Shown piece by piece: positions 35,345 through 45,160 of a DNA stretch of 64,000 nt. The notes below the pieces were generated by a model that was not told the DNA's origin, made no database searches, and saw only the letters and a program-made list of their open reading frames with translations. The position numbers were made by a program, and so were the translations under genes. Source of the stretch: Phyllobacteriaceae bacterium. Lineage in GTDB: Bacteria > Pseudomonadota > Alphaproteobacteria > Rhizobiales > Rhizobiaceae. Where the stretch lies: the NCBI GenBank assembly GCA_002708825.1, contig PAPF01000007.1, positions 143,572-207,571 on the forward strand, given 5' to 3'. How positions within the stretch are numbered: position 1 is the stretch's first letter; each line of letters starts with the position of its first letter.

Positions 35345-35947
35345 ATGAACGAAGAGGCTCTGAAGGATCTCGCGGCCTTTGTCACCGAGAAGCTGGACGG
35401 TCAGATCACCGATGCGAAGGTGGCCTATGGCGAGCTGACACTGGAGGCCGAGGCCGGCGACATCGTCAACGTGCTGACATTCCTGCGCGACGACGTGCAG
35501 TGCCAGTTCGTGTCCTTCATCGATGTCTGCGGCGCCGATTATCCTTCCCGCGCCCGGCGTTTCGATGTGGTTTATCACCTGCTGTCGCCGCGCCAGAACA
35601 TGCGTGTCCGCGTCAAGGTCCAGACCGACGAGGATACGCCGGTCCCCTCGATCACCGGCATCTTCCCCGGCGCCGAATGGTTCGAGCGCGAGACCTATGA
35701 CATGTATGGCGTATTGTTCACCGGCCACCCGGACCTGCGCCGCATCCTCACCGACTACGGCTTCGAGGGGCATCCGCTGCGCAAGGATTTCCCGCTCACC
35801 GGCTACTGGGAAGTGCGCTGGGACGACGAGGTCAAGCGCGTGGTCTACGAGCCCGTCGAACTGAAGCAGGAATTCCGCAATTTCGATTTCCTTTCGCCCT
35901 GGGAAGGCACGGACTACGTGCTGCCCGGCGACGAGAAGGCGAAGTGA
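35345..35947 (+). CDS. nuoC: NADH-quinone oxidoreductase subunit C
   Basis: A 200-aa peripheral subunit (30-kDa type), separate from NuoD as in alphaproteobacteria and mitochondria. The hallmark segment [20 protein letters not shown] precedes [20 protein letters not shown]. It starts 16 bases after nuoB. The normal next gene, nuoD, is displaced 466 bases downstream by an inserted cassette. Confidence 0.97.
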   Translation: MNEEALKDLAAFVTEKLDGQITDAKVAYGELTLEAEAGDIVNVLTFLRDDVQCQFVSFIDVCGADYPSRARRFDVVYHLLSPRQNMRVRVKVQTDEDTPVPSITGIFPGAEWFERETYDMYGVLFTGHPDLRRILTDYGFEGHPLRKDFPLTGYWEVRWDDEVKRVVYEPVELKQEFRNFDFLSPWEGTDYVLPGDEKAK

Positions 35948-35960
35948 GAAGCCAATGGGG

Positions 35961-35981
35961 AGTAGCGATTAGCGAATAGGG
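35961..35981 (+). repeat. Left heptamer repeat of the four-helix cassette
   Basis: AGTAGCGATTAGCGAATAGGG, period about 7 (consensus AATAGCG). Its reverse complement matches the repeat at 36369-36395 at 16 of 19 aligned positions. It begins 13 bases after the nuoC stop. Confidence 0.75.
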
Positions 35982-35987
35982 AAAAAG

Positions 35988-36359
35988 TTGGAAATCAACT
36001 CCTACCGCGACCTGAAAGTCTGGCAGAAGGCCATGGATTTGGCCGTGGAATGCCACCGGGTTACGGCGGGTTTTCCCAGGGAAGAGACATATGGCCTTGT
36101 TGCGCAGATCAGGCGCGCGGCGGGTTCCGTGCCTGCCAATCTGGCGGAAGGTCACGGCAGGGAAAATACCGGGTCGTTCGTGCAATTCTGCCGGATCGCC
36201 CAGGGTTCCCTGAAGGAACTGGAAACCCATCTGATCCTGTCCGAACGGCTCGGATATGTGGATGGGGAACGAGGAGCGGCCCTCTTGGCGAGGGCGGACG
36301 AGATTGGAAGAATGGTCAGATCGATGATCAGGCGGTTGCAGGAAAAGGTTCAGGGCTGA
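35988..36359 (+). CDS. Four helix bundle protein (23S rRNA intervening-sequence family)
   Basis: A 123-aa protein of the family named after intervening-sequence proteins in 23S rRNA helices: MEINSYRDLKVWQKAMDLAV, FPREETYGLVAQIRRAAGSV, PANLAEGHGR and QFCRIAQGSLKELETHLIL. These form basic four-helix bundles resembling the Avd accessory protein of diversity-generating retroelements, and function is unknown. The start is probably TTG 35988 with AGGGA upstream. It is inserted between nuoC and nuoD in the operon's direction, flanked by inverted heptamer repeats. It is not a complex I subunit. Confidence 0.9.
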   Translation: MEINSYRDLKVWQKAMDLAVECHRVTAGFPREETYGLVAQIRRAAGSVPANLAEGHGRENTGSFVQFCRIAQGSLKELETHLILSERLGYVDGERGAALLARADEIGRMVRSMIRRLQEKVQG

Positions 36360-36368
36360 TGACTGCCA

Positions 36369-36395
36369 TTCGCTATTCACTATTCGCTATTCGCC
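36369..36395 (+). repeat. Right heptamer repeat of the four-helix cassette
   Basis: Units of TTCGCTA/TTCACTA in tandem (about 3.5 copies, from 36369) end just before the nuoD ribosome-binding region. Read on the minus strand they are AATAGCG/AATAGTG and match the left repeat, so the cassette is bounded by imperfect terminal inverted repeats. Confidence 0.75.
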
Positions 36396-36413
36396 CAGCG
36401 CCGGAGGCGCATC

Positions 36414-37604
36414 ATGACTGAACACAACGTCCGCAATTTCAACATCAACTTCGGTCCCCAGCACCCGGCCGCGCATGGCGTGCTGCGCCTCGTGCTGGAA
36501 CTTGACGGCGAGGTCGTGGAACGCGCCGACCCGCATATCGGCCTGCTGCATCGCGGCACCGAGAAGCTGATGGAGTACAAGACCTATCTCCAGGCCGTGC
36601 CCTATCTGGATCGCCTCGACTACGTGGCGCCGATGAACCAGGAGCACGCCTTCGCGCTGGCCGTGGAACGCCTTGTGGGCGTCACGATCCCCAAGCGCGG
36701 CCAGTTGATCCGCGTGCTCTATGCCGAGATCGGCCGTATTCTCAATCACCTGATGAACGTCACCACGCAGGCGCTCGACGTCGGCGCGCTCACCCCGCCG
36801 CTCTGGGGCTTCGAGGAGCGCGAGAAGCTGATGGTGTTCTACGAGCGCGCCTCCGGGTCGCGCATGCACGCCGCCTATTTCCGTCCCGGCGGCGTCCACC
36901 AGGACATTCCCGACCAGCTTGTCGAGGACATCGGCAAATGGTGCGACCCGTTCCTGCAGACATTGCAGGACCTGCACGGCCTGCTCACCGACAACCGCAT
37001 CTTCAAGCAGCGCAATGTCGATATCGGCGTCGTGACGCTGGAACAGGCCTGGGAGCGCGGCTTTTCCGGCGTCATGGTGCGCGGGTCCGGCGCCGCCTGG
37101 GACCTGCGCCGCTCGCAGCCCTACGAGTGCTATGACGAGCTTGAGTTCGACATTCCGGTCGGCAAGCACGGCGACTGCTACGACCGCTACCTCATCCGCA
37201 TGGAAGAGATGGCGCAGTCGGTCAGGATCATGCGCCAGTGCGTCGACCGCCTGCTCGGTTCGGAGCGCAAGGGTCCGGTCTCGGCCACCGACGGCAAGAT
37301 CGTTCCGCCCAAGCGCGGCGAGATGAAGCGTTCCATGGAAGCGCTCATCCATCACTTCAAGCTCTACACCGAGGGCTACAAGGTGCCCGAGGGCGAGGTC
37401 TATGCCGCCGTCGAGGCGCCCAAGGGCGAATTCGGCGTCTATCTCGTCTCCGACGGCACCAACCGACCCTACCGCGTGCACCTGCGTGCACCCGGCTTCG
37501 CCCATCTGGCAGCCATGGATTTCATCGGCACCAAGCATCTGCTCGGCGACATCCCGGCCCTGATCGGTTCCTTTGACATCGTGTTTGGAGAGGTGGATCG
37601 CTAA
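36414..37604 (+). CDS. nuoD: NADH-quinone oxidoreductase subunit D
   Basis: A 396-aa 49-kDa-type subunit forming the quinone site with NuoB. N-terminal [20 protein letters not shown] carries the conserved HPAAHG loop, then [20 protein letters not shown] and the C-terminal [20 protein letters not shown] with GEVDR. Start ATG 36414 after GGAGGCGCATC. Its Shine-Dalgarno lies outside the upstream cassette. Confidence 0.98.
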   Translation: MTEHNVRNFNINFGPQHPAAHGVLRLVLELDGEVVERADPHIGLLHRGTEKLMEYKTYLQAVPYLDRLDYVAPMNQEHAFALAVERLVGVTIPKRGQLIRVLYAEIGRILNHLMNVTTQALDVGALTPPLWGFEEREKLMVFYERASGSRMHAAYFRPGGVHQDIPDQLVEDIGKWCDPFLQTLQDLHGLLTDNRIFKQRNVDIGVVTLEQAWERGFSGVMVRGSGAAWDLRRSQPYECYDELEFDIPVGKHGDCYDRYLIRMEEMAQSVRIMRQCVDRLLGSERKGPVSATDGKIVPPKRGEMKRSMEALIHHFKLYTEGYKVPEGEVYAAVEAPKGEFGVYLVSDGTNRPYRVHLRAPGFAHLAAMDFIGTKHLLGDIPALIGSFDIVFGEVDR

Positions 37605-38831
37605 ATGTCCGTCCGTCGTCTCGCAGAAGACTCCGTCCAGCCCGAAAGCTTCGCCTTCAACGAGGCGATGACCACCGAGGTGGGCAAGTGGCTGAAGAAA
37701 TACCCCGAGGGTCGCGAACAGTCGGCCGTCATCCCGCTGCTCATGCTGGCGCAGGAGCAGGAAGGCTGGGTTTCCAAGGCCGCCATCGAGCATGTCTCGC
37801 AAATGCTCGACATGCCGAAGATCCGCGTCCTTGAAGTGGCGACCTTCTACACCCAGTTCCAGCTGAACCCGGTCGGCACGAAGGCCCATATCCAGGTGTG
37901 CGGCACCACGCCCTGCATGCTGCGCGGCTCCGAGGACCTCATCCGGGTCTGCAAGAGCAAGATCCATCCCGAACCCCTCCACACCAATGCCGAGGGCACG
38001 CTGTCCTGGGAAGAGGTGGAATGCCAGGGTGCATGCGTGAATGCGCCCATGGTCGTGATCTTCAAGGACACCTATGAGGACCTGACGCCGGAGCGCCTCG
38101 AGGAGATCATCGACGCCTTCGAGGCCGGCAAGGGCGAGACCATCGAAGCCGGGCCCCAGAACGGCCGCGTCTATTCGGCGGCGGCCACCGGCGCGACGAC
38201 GCTGACCGACGAGGACGCCATCATCCGGAAGAAGCGGGTGTCGATTTCCAAGGCCAAGCCGAATGGCGGCGACCCGGAAATCGCACCCTCCAAGGCGGCC
38301 AGGCCGAAAACCGAGGCGGCTGAAACCGACAGTGCCGTGAAGGGCCCGTCGCCCGAAAAGGCATCCCCCGCCGCTGAAGAGGCTGTCTCGGCCGAACCGG
38401 CTCCGCCCGTCGCGCCCAAGGCCTCCACGCGCCGCGGCGTGTCGGAGGATGTCGAGGCCGCCGGCGGCGGCAAGCGCAAGGCCGGCAAGACGGCAAAGCC
38501 CTCGGATGCCGGCGAATCCGCTTCGGCGAAGGATGCCAAGCCCTCGCTGGACGACAGGAACCGCCCGGCTGCGATGGAAAAGCCGGCTCAGCCCGATGAC
38601 CTGAAGATGATTTCCGGCGTTGGCCCCAAGATCGAGGGCATTCTCAACGATCTCGGCATCTACACCTTCGCCCAGGTTGCCTCCTGGAAGAAGGCCGAAC
38701 GGGAATGGGTGGACGGCTACCTGCGCTTCAAGGGCCGTATCGACCGTGACGACTGGGTGAAGCAGGCCAAGGCCCTCGCCAAGGGCGGCCGCGACGAATA
38801 TGTCCGCGTCTTCGGCAAAGAGCCGCGATAA
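37605..38831 (+). CDS. nuoE: NADH-quinone oxidoreductase subunit E with C-terminal helix-hairpin-helix extension
   Basis: A 408-aa protein. Residues 1-180 are the 24-kDa subunit with [2Fe-2S] cluster N1a ligands in CGTTPCMLRGS and CQGACVNAPM. Residues 190-330 are a low-complexity Ala/Pro/Glu/Lys linker. Residues 331-408 form a helix-hairpin-helix-type domain (DDLKMISGVGPKIEGILNDL). Enterobacterial NuoE has only the first part; the extension is typical of rhizobial homologues. The same C-terminal domain occurs in the 262-aa protein at 40229. The ATG directly follows the nuoD stop. Confidence 0.96.
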   Translation: MSVRRLAEDSVQPESFAFNEAMTTEVGKWLKKYPEGREQSAVIPLLMLAQEQEGWVSKAAIEHVSQMLDMPKIRVLEVATFYTQFQLNPVGTKAHIQVCGTTPCMLRGSEDLIRVCKSKIHPEPLHTNAEGTLSWEEVECQGACVNAPMVVIFKDTYEDLTPERLEEIIDAFEAGKGETIEAGPQNGRVYSAAATGATTLTDEDAIIRKKRVSISKAKPNGGDPEIAPSKAARPKTEAAETDSAVKGPSPEKASPAAEEAVSAEPAPPVAPKASTRRGVSEDVEAAGGGKRKAGKTAKPSDAGESASAKDAKPSLDDRNRPAAMEKPAQPDDLKMISGVGPKIEGILNDLGIYTFAQVASWKKAEREWVDGYLRFKGRIDRDDWVKQAKALAKGGRDEYVRVFGKEPR

Positions 38832-38843
38832 GGGAGAGATGGA

Positions 38844-40148
38844 ATGCTGACCGACAAGGATCGCATCTTTACCAATATCTACGGCCAGTACGACAGGTCG
38901 CTCAAGGGCGCGATGATGCGCGGCCATTGGGACGGCACGAAGGACATCGTCGCCAAGGGGCGTGACTGGATCGTCAACGAGATGAAGGCCTCGGGTCTGC
39001 GCGGCCGTGGCGGCGCCGGCTTCCCGACCGGGCTCAAGTGGTCCTTCATGCCGAAGGAAGCGGGGCCGCGCCCGCACTATCTCGTCGTCAATGCCGACGA
39101 ATCCGAGCCGGGCACCTGCAAGGACCGCGAGATCCTTCGCCATGATCCGCACACGCTGGTCGAGGGCTGCCTGATCGCCGGCTTCGCCATGGGCGCGCAC
39201 ACCGCCTACATCTACGTGCGCGGCGAGTTCATGCGCGAGCGCGAGGCGCTGCAGCGCGCCATCGACGAGTGCTACGAGGCCGGCCTGCTCGGCAAGGACA
39301 ACAAGTGCGGCTGGGACATGGACGTCTTCGTCCACCACGGCGCCGGCGCCTATATCTGCGGCGAGGAAACCGCGCTGCTGGAAAGCCTGGAAGGCAAGAA
39401 GGGCCAGCCGCGCCTCAAGCCGCCGTTCCCGGCCAATGTCGGCCTTTACGGCTGCCCGACCACGGTCAACAACGTAGAATCGATTGCCGTTGCGCCGACC
39501 ATCCTGCGCCGGGGTGCGGGCTGGTTCGCCTCCTTCGGCCGCGAGAACAACAAGGGCACCAAGCTGTTCTGCGTCTCCGGGCACGTGAACACGCCGGCCA
39601 CCTTCGAGGAAGCCATGTCGGTTCCCTTCAAGGAACTGATCGACAAGCATTGCGGCGGCATTCGCGGCGGCTGGGACAACCTGCTGGCGGTCATTCCGGG
39701 CGGCTCCTCCGTGCCGCTGGTGCCCGCCGAGCAGATCATCGACGCACCGATGGATTTCGACGGCTTGCGTGAACTGCGGTCCGGCCTCGGCACGGCTGCG
39801 GTCATCGTCATGAACAAGTCGACCGACATCGTGAAGGCGATCGCGCGCCTGTCCTATTTCTACAAGCACGAAAGCTGCGGCCAGTGCACGCCCTGCCGTG
39901 AAGGCACAGGCTGGATGTGGCGCGTGATGGAGCGCCTCGTGCGCGGCGAGGCCCACAAGCGCGAGATCGACATGCTGCTCGATGTCACCAAGCAGGTGGA
40001 AGGGCACACCATCTGTGCGCTCGGCGATGCCGCGGCCTGGCCGATCCAGGGCCTGATCCGGCATTTCCGGCCGGAGATCGAGCGGCGCATCGATGAATTC
40101 ACAAGGAACAGCCACCGCGCCGAACCGGTGATGGTGGCGGCTGAATAG
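38844..40148 (+). CDS. nuoF: NADH-quinone oxidoreductase subunit F (NADH and FMN binding)
   Basis: A 434-aa 51-kDa subunit that oxidises NADH at FMN. The nucleotide-binding [13 protein letters not shown] and [15 protein letters not shown], and the N3 [4Fe-4S] cysteines [15 protein letters not shown] with the fourth in CALGDAA, are all present. GGGAGAG precedes the ATG. Confidence 0.98.
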   Translation: MLTDKDRIFTNIYGQYDRSLKGAMMRGHWDGTKDIVAKGRDWIVNEMKASGLRGRGGAGFPTGLKWSFMPKEAGPRPHYLVVNADESEPGTCKDREILRHDPHTLVEGCLIAGFAMGAHTAYIYVRGEFMREREALQRAIDECYEAGLLGKDNKCGWDMDVFVHHGAGAYICGEETALLESLEGKKGQPRLKPPFPANVGLYGCPTTVNNVESIAVAPTILRRGAGWFASFGRENNKGTKLFCVSGHVNTPATFEEAMSVPFKELIDKHCGGIRGGWDNLLAVIPGGSSVPLVPAEQIIDAPMDFDGLRELRSGLGTAAVIVMNKSTDIVKAIARLSYFYKHESCGQCTPCREGTGWMWRVMERLVRGEAHKREIDMLLDVTKQVEGHTICALGDAAAWPIQGLIRHFRPEIERRIDEFTRNSHRAEPVMVAAE

Positions 40149-40228
40149 ACAAGGGAAAGCCGGGGAGACACCCGGCGCCAGGGAAACGCAATCGAGGGCC
40201 GGTCCGACCGGAAACAAGGAGATTGCCG

Positions 40229-41017
40229 ATGTCGACATGTGGAATACCCGACGACTTCGCCAAGGGCGCCAGCGTGTATGAAACCGCGTTCAAGACCATG
40301 ACCGGTGCGATGACGGGAAACGCGGGTGCGAACCTGCCCTTTGCCTCTCCGGCCTTGTTCATGGCGGGTCCGGCAATCGGCCTTGCCATGGTTGCCCAGT
40401 ACTGGGGGACCGTGATCGGAACCCTGCACGGCGCGGCGGCCTCGGCCGGGCGCCTGCCGGCCATTGACGCGCCATTCAAGGCGCCGGTCCTGTTCTGGAA
40501 CGCCGAGGACGAGGATTCAGATGCCTTCGCCATGGCTGTCGCCAACCCGATGTCCATGTTCGCCGCCGCGACCAAGACGGTCTATGCGGACATGGAGCAC
40601 ACGGCCAAGGATTTCCTGGAAGTCGGCGAACACCTGATCGCCGGCGTGGCAGAGGATGCCGATGCCGTGGCGCGCGCCATGGAAGGCGCCCCGGTGGCAC
40701 CGGCGGATGCCGGGCAGGAAGCCGGCGGCCCGATCATGCCGGAGGACTTCGTCCGTCCGGCCGCCATCGAAAGGCCGGAACGGGCCGACGACCTCAAGCG
40801 GATCGCCGGGATCGGCCCGAAGCTTGAGGAAAGGCTGAACGGGCTGGGTGTGTGGACATATGCCCAGATCGCGGACTGGACGCCGGAGCAGGTGGCCTGG
40901 GTCGATGACTACCTGTCCTTCAAGGGGCGCATCGGCCGCGACGGCTGGATCGCCCAGGCAGCGGCCCTGGCCGGCCGCCCGTCCGGCGGGCAGCCCGAGG
41001 GTCCGCCCGGGGAATGA
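40229..41017 (+). CDS. HhH-domain protein embedded in the nuo operon
   Basis: A 262-aa protein of unknown function. Residues 1-150 have a hydrophobic stretch (LFMAGPAIGLAMVAQYWGTV) and an amphipathic region recalling phasin-like helices. Residues 187-250 are a helix-hairpin-helix-type domain (DDLKRIAGIGPKLEERLNGL) strikingly similar to the C-terminus of NuoE, including the shared LNxLG, AQ, WVDxYL, FKGRI and RDxW positions. AAGGAG lies seven bases before ATG 40229. It sits between nuoF and nuoG on the same strand. A role in complex I assembly or tethering is possible, DNA binding is another reading. Confidence 0.82.
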   Translation: MSTCGIPDDFAKGASVYETAFKTMTGAMTGNAGANLPFASPALFMAGPAIGLAMVAQYWGTVIGTLHGAAASAGRLPAIDAPFKAPVLFWNAEDEDSDAFAMAVANPMSMFAAATKTVYADMEHTAKDFLEVGEHLIAGVAEDADAVARAMEGAPVAPADAGQEAGGPIMPEDFVRPAAIERPERADDLKRIAGIGPKLEERLNGLGVWTYAQIADWTPEQVAWVDDYLSFKGRIGRDGWIAQAAALAGRPSGGQPEGPPGE

Positions 41018-41125
41018 ACCTGACCGGCGGCTTGCCGGTATGAGAACCTTGGCGTCCCGGGGGAAGGCCCGCCGGGATGCCGCAAGTCAGGCGGCGCCGC
41101 CGCTCGTGAGAACGTGGAATTGAAC

Positions 41126-43210
41126 ATGGCTAAGATCAAGGTTGACGGCAAGGAGATCGAGGTTCCGGACCACTTCACGCTGTTGCAGGCGTGCGAGGAA
41201 GCCGGTGCCGAGGTTCCGCGTTTCTGCTTCCATGAGCGTCTCTCCATCGCCGGCAATTGCCGCATGTGCCTGGTCGAGGTGAAGGGCGGACCGCCCAAGC
41301 CGGCCGCCTCCTGCGCCATGGGCGTGCGCGACCTGCGCCCCGGCCCCAATGGCGAGGCGCCGGAGGTCTTCACCAACACGCCCATGGTCAAGAAGGCCCG
41401 CGAAGGCGTGATGGAGTTCCTGCTCATCAACCATCCGCTGGATTGCCCGATCTGCGACCAGGGCGGCGAATGCGACCTGCAGGACCAGGCCATGGCCTTC
41501 GGCGTCGACGCCTCGCGTTACACCGAGAACAAGCGCGCGGTGGAAGACAAGTATATCGGCCCGCTGGTCAAGACGATCATGACGCGCTGCATCCATTGCA
41601 CGCGCTGCGTCCGCTTCACCACCGAGGTGGCCGGCATTTCCGAACTCGGCCTGATCGGCCGCGGCGAGGATGCCGAGATCACCACCTATCTCGAACAGGC
41701 CATGACCTCCGAGTTGCAGGGCAATGTCATCGACCTTTGCCCGGTCGGCGCGCTGACCTCGCGGCCCTATGCCTTCCAGGCCCGTCCGTGGGAACTGACC
41801 AAGACCGAGACCATCGACGTCATGGATGCGGTCGGGTCGGCCATCCGCGTCGACACACGCGGGCGCGAGGTGATGCGCATCATGCCGCGCGTCAACGAGC
41901 AGGTGAACGAGGAATGGATTTCCGACAAGTCCCGCTTCGTCTGGGACGGCCTGCGCACGCAGCGTCTCGACCGGCCCTACGTCAAGCGTGACGGCCGCCT
42001 TCAGGCCGCAAGCTGGGGCGAGGCCTTCGCCGCCATCCGCGATGCAGTCGCGAAGACCTCGGGCGACCGGATCGGCGCCATCGCCGGTGATCTCGCTGCC
42101 GTTGAGGAAATGTATGCGCTCAAGGAACTGATGGCTTCGCTCGGTTCGGCCAATATCGACTGCCGCCAGGATGGCGCGCCGCACGATCCCGCGCTTGGCC
42201 GCGAGACCTATCTTTTCAATCCGACCATCGAAGGCATCGAGGATGCCGACGCACTGCTGATCGTCGGCGCCAATCCGCGCTTCGAGGCCTCCGTGCTCAA
42301 CGCCCGCATCCGCAAGCGCTGGCGCATGGACAATTTCCCCGTCGGCGTGATCGGCGACATGGGCGACCTGCGCTATGATTACGAGCTGTTGGGCGCGGGA
42401 ACCGACACGCTGAAGGAACTGGCGGCAGGCGAGGGGGCGTTCTTCGAGACGCTCAGGAAAGCCGAACGCCCGATGATCCTCGTCGGCCAGGGCGCACTGG
42501 CCCGGACCGATGGCGCCGCCGTTCTCGCCCATGCCGCCAAGCTGGCGGTCGCCTGCGGCGCGGTTGGCGCGGACTGGAACGGTTTTTCCATGCTTCACAC
42601 GGCTGCCGCGCGCGTCGGCGGTCTCGATATCGGCTTCGTGCCGGGCGAGGGCGGCAAGGATGTCGCCGGCATGCTCGGCGGTGCGATGGATGTGCTCTTC
42701 CTTCTGGGCGCGGACGAATTCGACATGGGCCAGATCGGCGGTGCCTTCACCGTCTATATAGGCACCCATGGCGATGCTGGCGCGCATGCCGCCGATGTCA
42801 TCCTGCCGGCCGCGGCCTATACCGAGAAGTCCGGCACCTATGTGAACACCGAGGGCCGCGTGCAGATGACCGCGCGCGCCGGTTTCGCGCCCGGCGACGC
42901 CAAGGAGGACTGGGCGATCCTGCGTGCCCTGTCCGACGTGCTCGGCAAGAAACTGCCCTTCGATTCGCTGAGCCAGTTGCGCAAGGCGCTTTACGAGGTG
43001 CATCCGCACTTGGCCGCGATTGACGAAATTGCGGAAGGCGGCTCAGCCGGCATCGAGGCGCTCGCGAAGAAGGGCGGGCGGCTGAACAAGGCGCCCTTCG
43101 TCTCGCCGGTCGCCGACTTCTACCTGACCAACCCGGTCGCGCGCGCATCCGCCGTCATGGCCGAGTGCTCCGCGCTCGCCCGCAATGGTTTCCAGCAGGC
43201 CGCAGAGTAA
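41126..43210 (+). CDS. nuoG: NADH-quinone oxidoreductase subunit G
   Basis: A 694-aa 75-kDa subunit. The N-terminal ferredoxin-like region holds N1b ([20 protein letters not shown]), the His-Cys cluster N5 and cluster N4 ligands ([35 protein letters not shown]). A molybdopterin-oxidoreductase-like domain without cofactor follows. A GTG 12 bases upstream is in frame, but [15 protein letters not shown] from ATG 41126 is the conserved N-terminus. Confidence 0.97.
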   Translation: MAKIKVDGKEIEVPDHFTLLQACEEAGAEVPRFCFHERLSIAGNCRMCLVEVKGGPPKPAASCAMGVRDLRPGPNGEAPEVFTNTPMVKKAREGVMEFLLINHPLDCPICDQGGECDLQDQAMAFGVDASRYTENKRAVEDKYIGPLVKTIMTRCIHCTRCVRFTTEVAGISELGLIGRGEDAEITTYLEQAMTSELQGNVIDLCPVGALTSRPYAFQARPWELTKTETIDVMDAVGSAIRVDTRGREVMRIMPRVNEQVNEEWISDKSRFVWDGLRTQRLDRPYVKRDGRLQAASWGEAFAAIRDAVAKTSGDRIGAIAGDLAAVEEMYALKELMASLGSANIDCRQDGAPHDPALGRETYLFNPTIEGIEDADALLIVGANPRFEASVLNARIRKRWRMDNFPVGVIGDMGDLRYDYELLGAGTDTLKELAAGEGAFFETLRKAERPMILVGQGALARTDGAAVLAHAAKLAVACGAVGADWNGFSMLHTAAARVGGLDIGFVPGEGGKDVAGMLGGAMDVLFLLGADEFDMGQIGGAFTVYIGTHGDAGAHAADVILPAAAYTEKSGTYVNTEGRVQMTARAGFAPGDAKEDWAILRALSDVLGKKLPFDSLSQLRKALYEVHPHLAAIDEIAEGGSAGIEALAKKGGRLNKAPFVSPVADFYLTNPVARASAVMAECSALARNGFQQAAE

Positions 43211-43225
43211 GGGGACGGCAAGACA

Positions 43226-44272
43226 ATGGACCTTTTCTTCGACACCTATGTCTGGCCGGCGCTGCTGATTGTCATCCAGTCGCTGGCGCTGCTGGTGATC
43301 CTGCTGATCTACGTGGCCTACATCATCTATGCCGACCGCAAGATCTGGGCCGCCGTGCAGGCGCGCCGCGGACCCAACGTGGTCGGCCCCTGGGGGCTTC
43401 TGCAGTCTTTCGCGGACATGCTGAAGTTCTTCGTCAAGGAACCGGTGATCCCCTCTGGCGCCAACAAGGGCGTTTTCCTTCTCGCCCCCCTGGTCTCGGC
43501 CGTGCTTGCGCTCGCCGCCTTTGCCGTCATTCCCGTCGCCGACGGCTGGGTCGTCGCCTCCATCAATGTCGGCATTCTCTACGTGTTCGCCATTTCCTCG
43601 CTCGAGGTTTACGGCGTGATCATGGGCGGCTGGGCATCGAACTCGAAATATCCCTTCCTCGGCGCGCTGCGCTCGGCCGCGCAGATGGTGTCCTACGAGG
43701 TGTCCATCGGCTTCGTCATCGTCACCGTGCTGCTCTGCGTCGGTTCGCTGAACCTGTCGGACATCGTCATCTCGCAGGGTGACGGCCTCGGCACCCGTCT
43801 GGGCTTGCCCAATTCCTTCCTGGATTGGCACTGGCTCGGCCTGTTCCCGATGTTCGTCATCTTCTTCATCTCCGCGCTTGCGGAGACGAACCGTCCGCCC
43901 TTCGATCTCGTCGAGGCGGAATCGGAACTGGTCGCGGGCCACATGGTCGAGTATTCCTCCGGCCCGTACATGCTCTACATGCTGGGCGAGTATGTCGCGA
44001 TCTGCCTGATGTCGGCGCTCGCCACAATCCTGTTCCTTGGCGGCTGGCTTCCGCCGGTGGACATCGCACCCTTCACCTGGGTGCCGGGCGTCATCTGGTT
44101 CGTGCTCAAGACCACGGCGGTGTTCTTCATGATCTCGCTGGTCAAGGCCTTCGTGCCCCGCTACCGCTACGACCAGTTGATGCGGCTGGGCTGGAAGGTC
44201 TTCCTGCCGATCTCGATCTTCATGGTCGTGGCCACCGCCTTCGTGCTCAAGCTGACCGGCTGGAGCGCATGA
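43226..44272 (+). CDS. nuoH: NADH-quinone oxidoreductase subunit H
   Basis: A 348-aa membrane subunit at the junction of the arms, with about eight helices. It has [20 protein letters not shown], the acidic quinone-site loop [20 protein letters not shown] and [14 protein letters not shown] near the C-terminus. The stop overlaps the following 65-aa gene as ATGA. Confidence 0.98.
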   Translation: MDLFFDTYVWPALLIVIQSLALLVILLIYVAYIIYADRKIWAAVQARRGPNVVGPWGLLQSFADMLKFFVKEPVIPSGANKGVFLLAPLVSAVLALAAFAVIPVADGWVVASINVGILYVFAISSLEVYGVIMGGWASNSKYPFLGALRSAAQMVSYEVSIGFVIVTVLLCVGSLNLSDIVISQGDGLGTRLGLPNSFLDWHWLGLFPMFVIFFISALAETNRPPFDLVEAESELVAGHMVEYSSGPYMLYMLGEYVAICLMSALATILFLGGWLPPVDIAPFTWVPGVIWFVLKTTAVFFMISLVKAFVPRYRYDQLMRLGWKVFLPISIFMVVATAFVLKLTGWSA

Positions 44273-44466
44273 CGATGAGCGCGGCCGCGATCGGAGCCCT
44301 GATCGGACTGGTGGTCGCCGCGGTCGACTGGGCGCTGCTGCGCGCGCTCTCCGGCCGTGTCGACATGGAAGAAACGAAACTGGCGCTGAAAGCCGCCGGG
44401 CTTGTGCAGTTCCTGCTGCTGCCGGTCATCGGCTGGTTCGCGGCGCCCTACGTGATTGGAGAATGA
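44269..44466 (+). CDS. Small two-helix membrane protein between nuoH and nuoI
   Basis: A 65-aa hydrophobic protein with two membrane segments, about residues 4-26 ([20 protein letters not shown]) and 42-60 ([20 protein letters not shown]), joined by a charged loop [20 protein letters not shown] 44269 overlaps the nuoH stop, and its own stop overlaps the nuoI start, both as ATGA-type junctions. This coupling shows that it is translated with the complex I subunits. Family not recognised; it could be an accessory membrane-arm subunit or assembly factor. Confidence 0.82.
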   Translation: MTMSAAAIGALIGLVVAAVDWALLRALSGRVDMEETKLALKAAGLVQFLLLPVIGWFAAPYVIGE

Positions 44467-44960
44467 CAATGACTGGTCTTGCCCAGGCGGCCAAGTCGCT
44501 GCTGCTGAAGGAGTTCATCGACGCAACCATCCTGTCGATGCGCTATTTCTTCCGGCCGAAATTCACCGTCAACTATCCCAACGAGAAGGGACCGGTCAGC
44601 CCGCGTTTCCGTGGCGAGCATGCGTTGCGCCGCTATCCCAACGGGGAAGAGCGCTGCATCGCCTGCAAGCTGTGCGAGGCCATTTGCCCGGCCCAGGCCA
44701 TCACCATCGAGGCCGGTCCGCGCCGCAACGACGGCACGCGGCGCACGGTCCGCTACGACATCGACATGGTCAAGTGCATCTATTGCGGCTTCTGCCAGGA
44801 AGCCTGCCCGGTGGATGCCATCGTCGAGGGGCCGAATTTCGAATTCGCCACCGAGACGCGCGAGGAGCTTTACTACAACAAGGAAAAGCTGCTCGCCAAC
44901 GGCGACCGCTGGGAACGCGAGATCGCCCGCAACATGGCGATCGACGCGCCTTACCGGTAA
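44463..44960 (+). CDS. nuoI: NADH-quinone oxidoreductase subunit I
   Basis: A 165-aa 23-kDa subunit with two 4Fe-4S ferredoxin motifs, [13 protein letters not shown] and [13 protein letters not shown] (clusters N6a/N6b). An N-terminal amphipathic helix anchors it to the membrane arm. Either ATG (44463 or 44469) fits; the first gives the ATGA overlap with the upstream 65-aa gene. Confidence 0.97.
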   Translation: MTMTGLAQAAKSLLLKEFIDATILSMRYFFRPKFTVNYPNEKGPVSPRFRGEHALRRYPNGEERCIACKLCEAICPAQAITIEAGPRRNDGTRRTVRYDIDMVKCIYCGFCQEACPVDAIVEGPNFEFATETREELYYNKEKLLANGDRWEREIARNMAIDAPYR

Positions 44961-45015
44961 GGCCGGCGCGGGACGGGGGAACGGGGCGCGCGCGTCCTGA
45001 AAAAGTTTTGAACCG

Positions 45016-45052
45016 GAGCGTTCAGGCGGTTTTGAAACCGCTGCAAACGCTC
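45016..45052. repeat. Nested palindrome in the nuoI-nuoJ gap
   Basis: The outer arms GAGCGTT/AACGCTC enclose a perfect inner hairpin GCGGTTT-TG-AAACCGC. The structure lies in the only long spacer (200 bp) of the nuo operon. It has no T tract, so it is more likely a dispersed palindromic repeat, a processing site or an attenuating fold than a terminator. Confidence 0.7.
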
Positions 45053-45160
45053 TAAAGGGACACTGGACTCAAGGCCCTGGCGGGGACTCGCAGGCAGGGC
45101 CGGTCAATGAAGCGGCGCCGCAACAAGGCGCCGCGGCACAGGCAAGGATCGGGGGCAGTC

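Noticed and set aside
36387-40238. Very long open frame on the minus strand opposite nuoD-nuoF
   Set aside because: Antisense to three highly conserved genes; the translation is His/Arg/Gly-rich with no family sequence, a common shadow of high-GC codon use.
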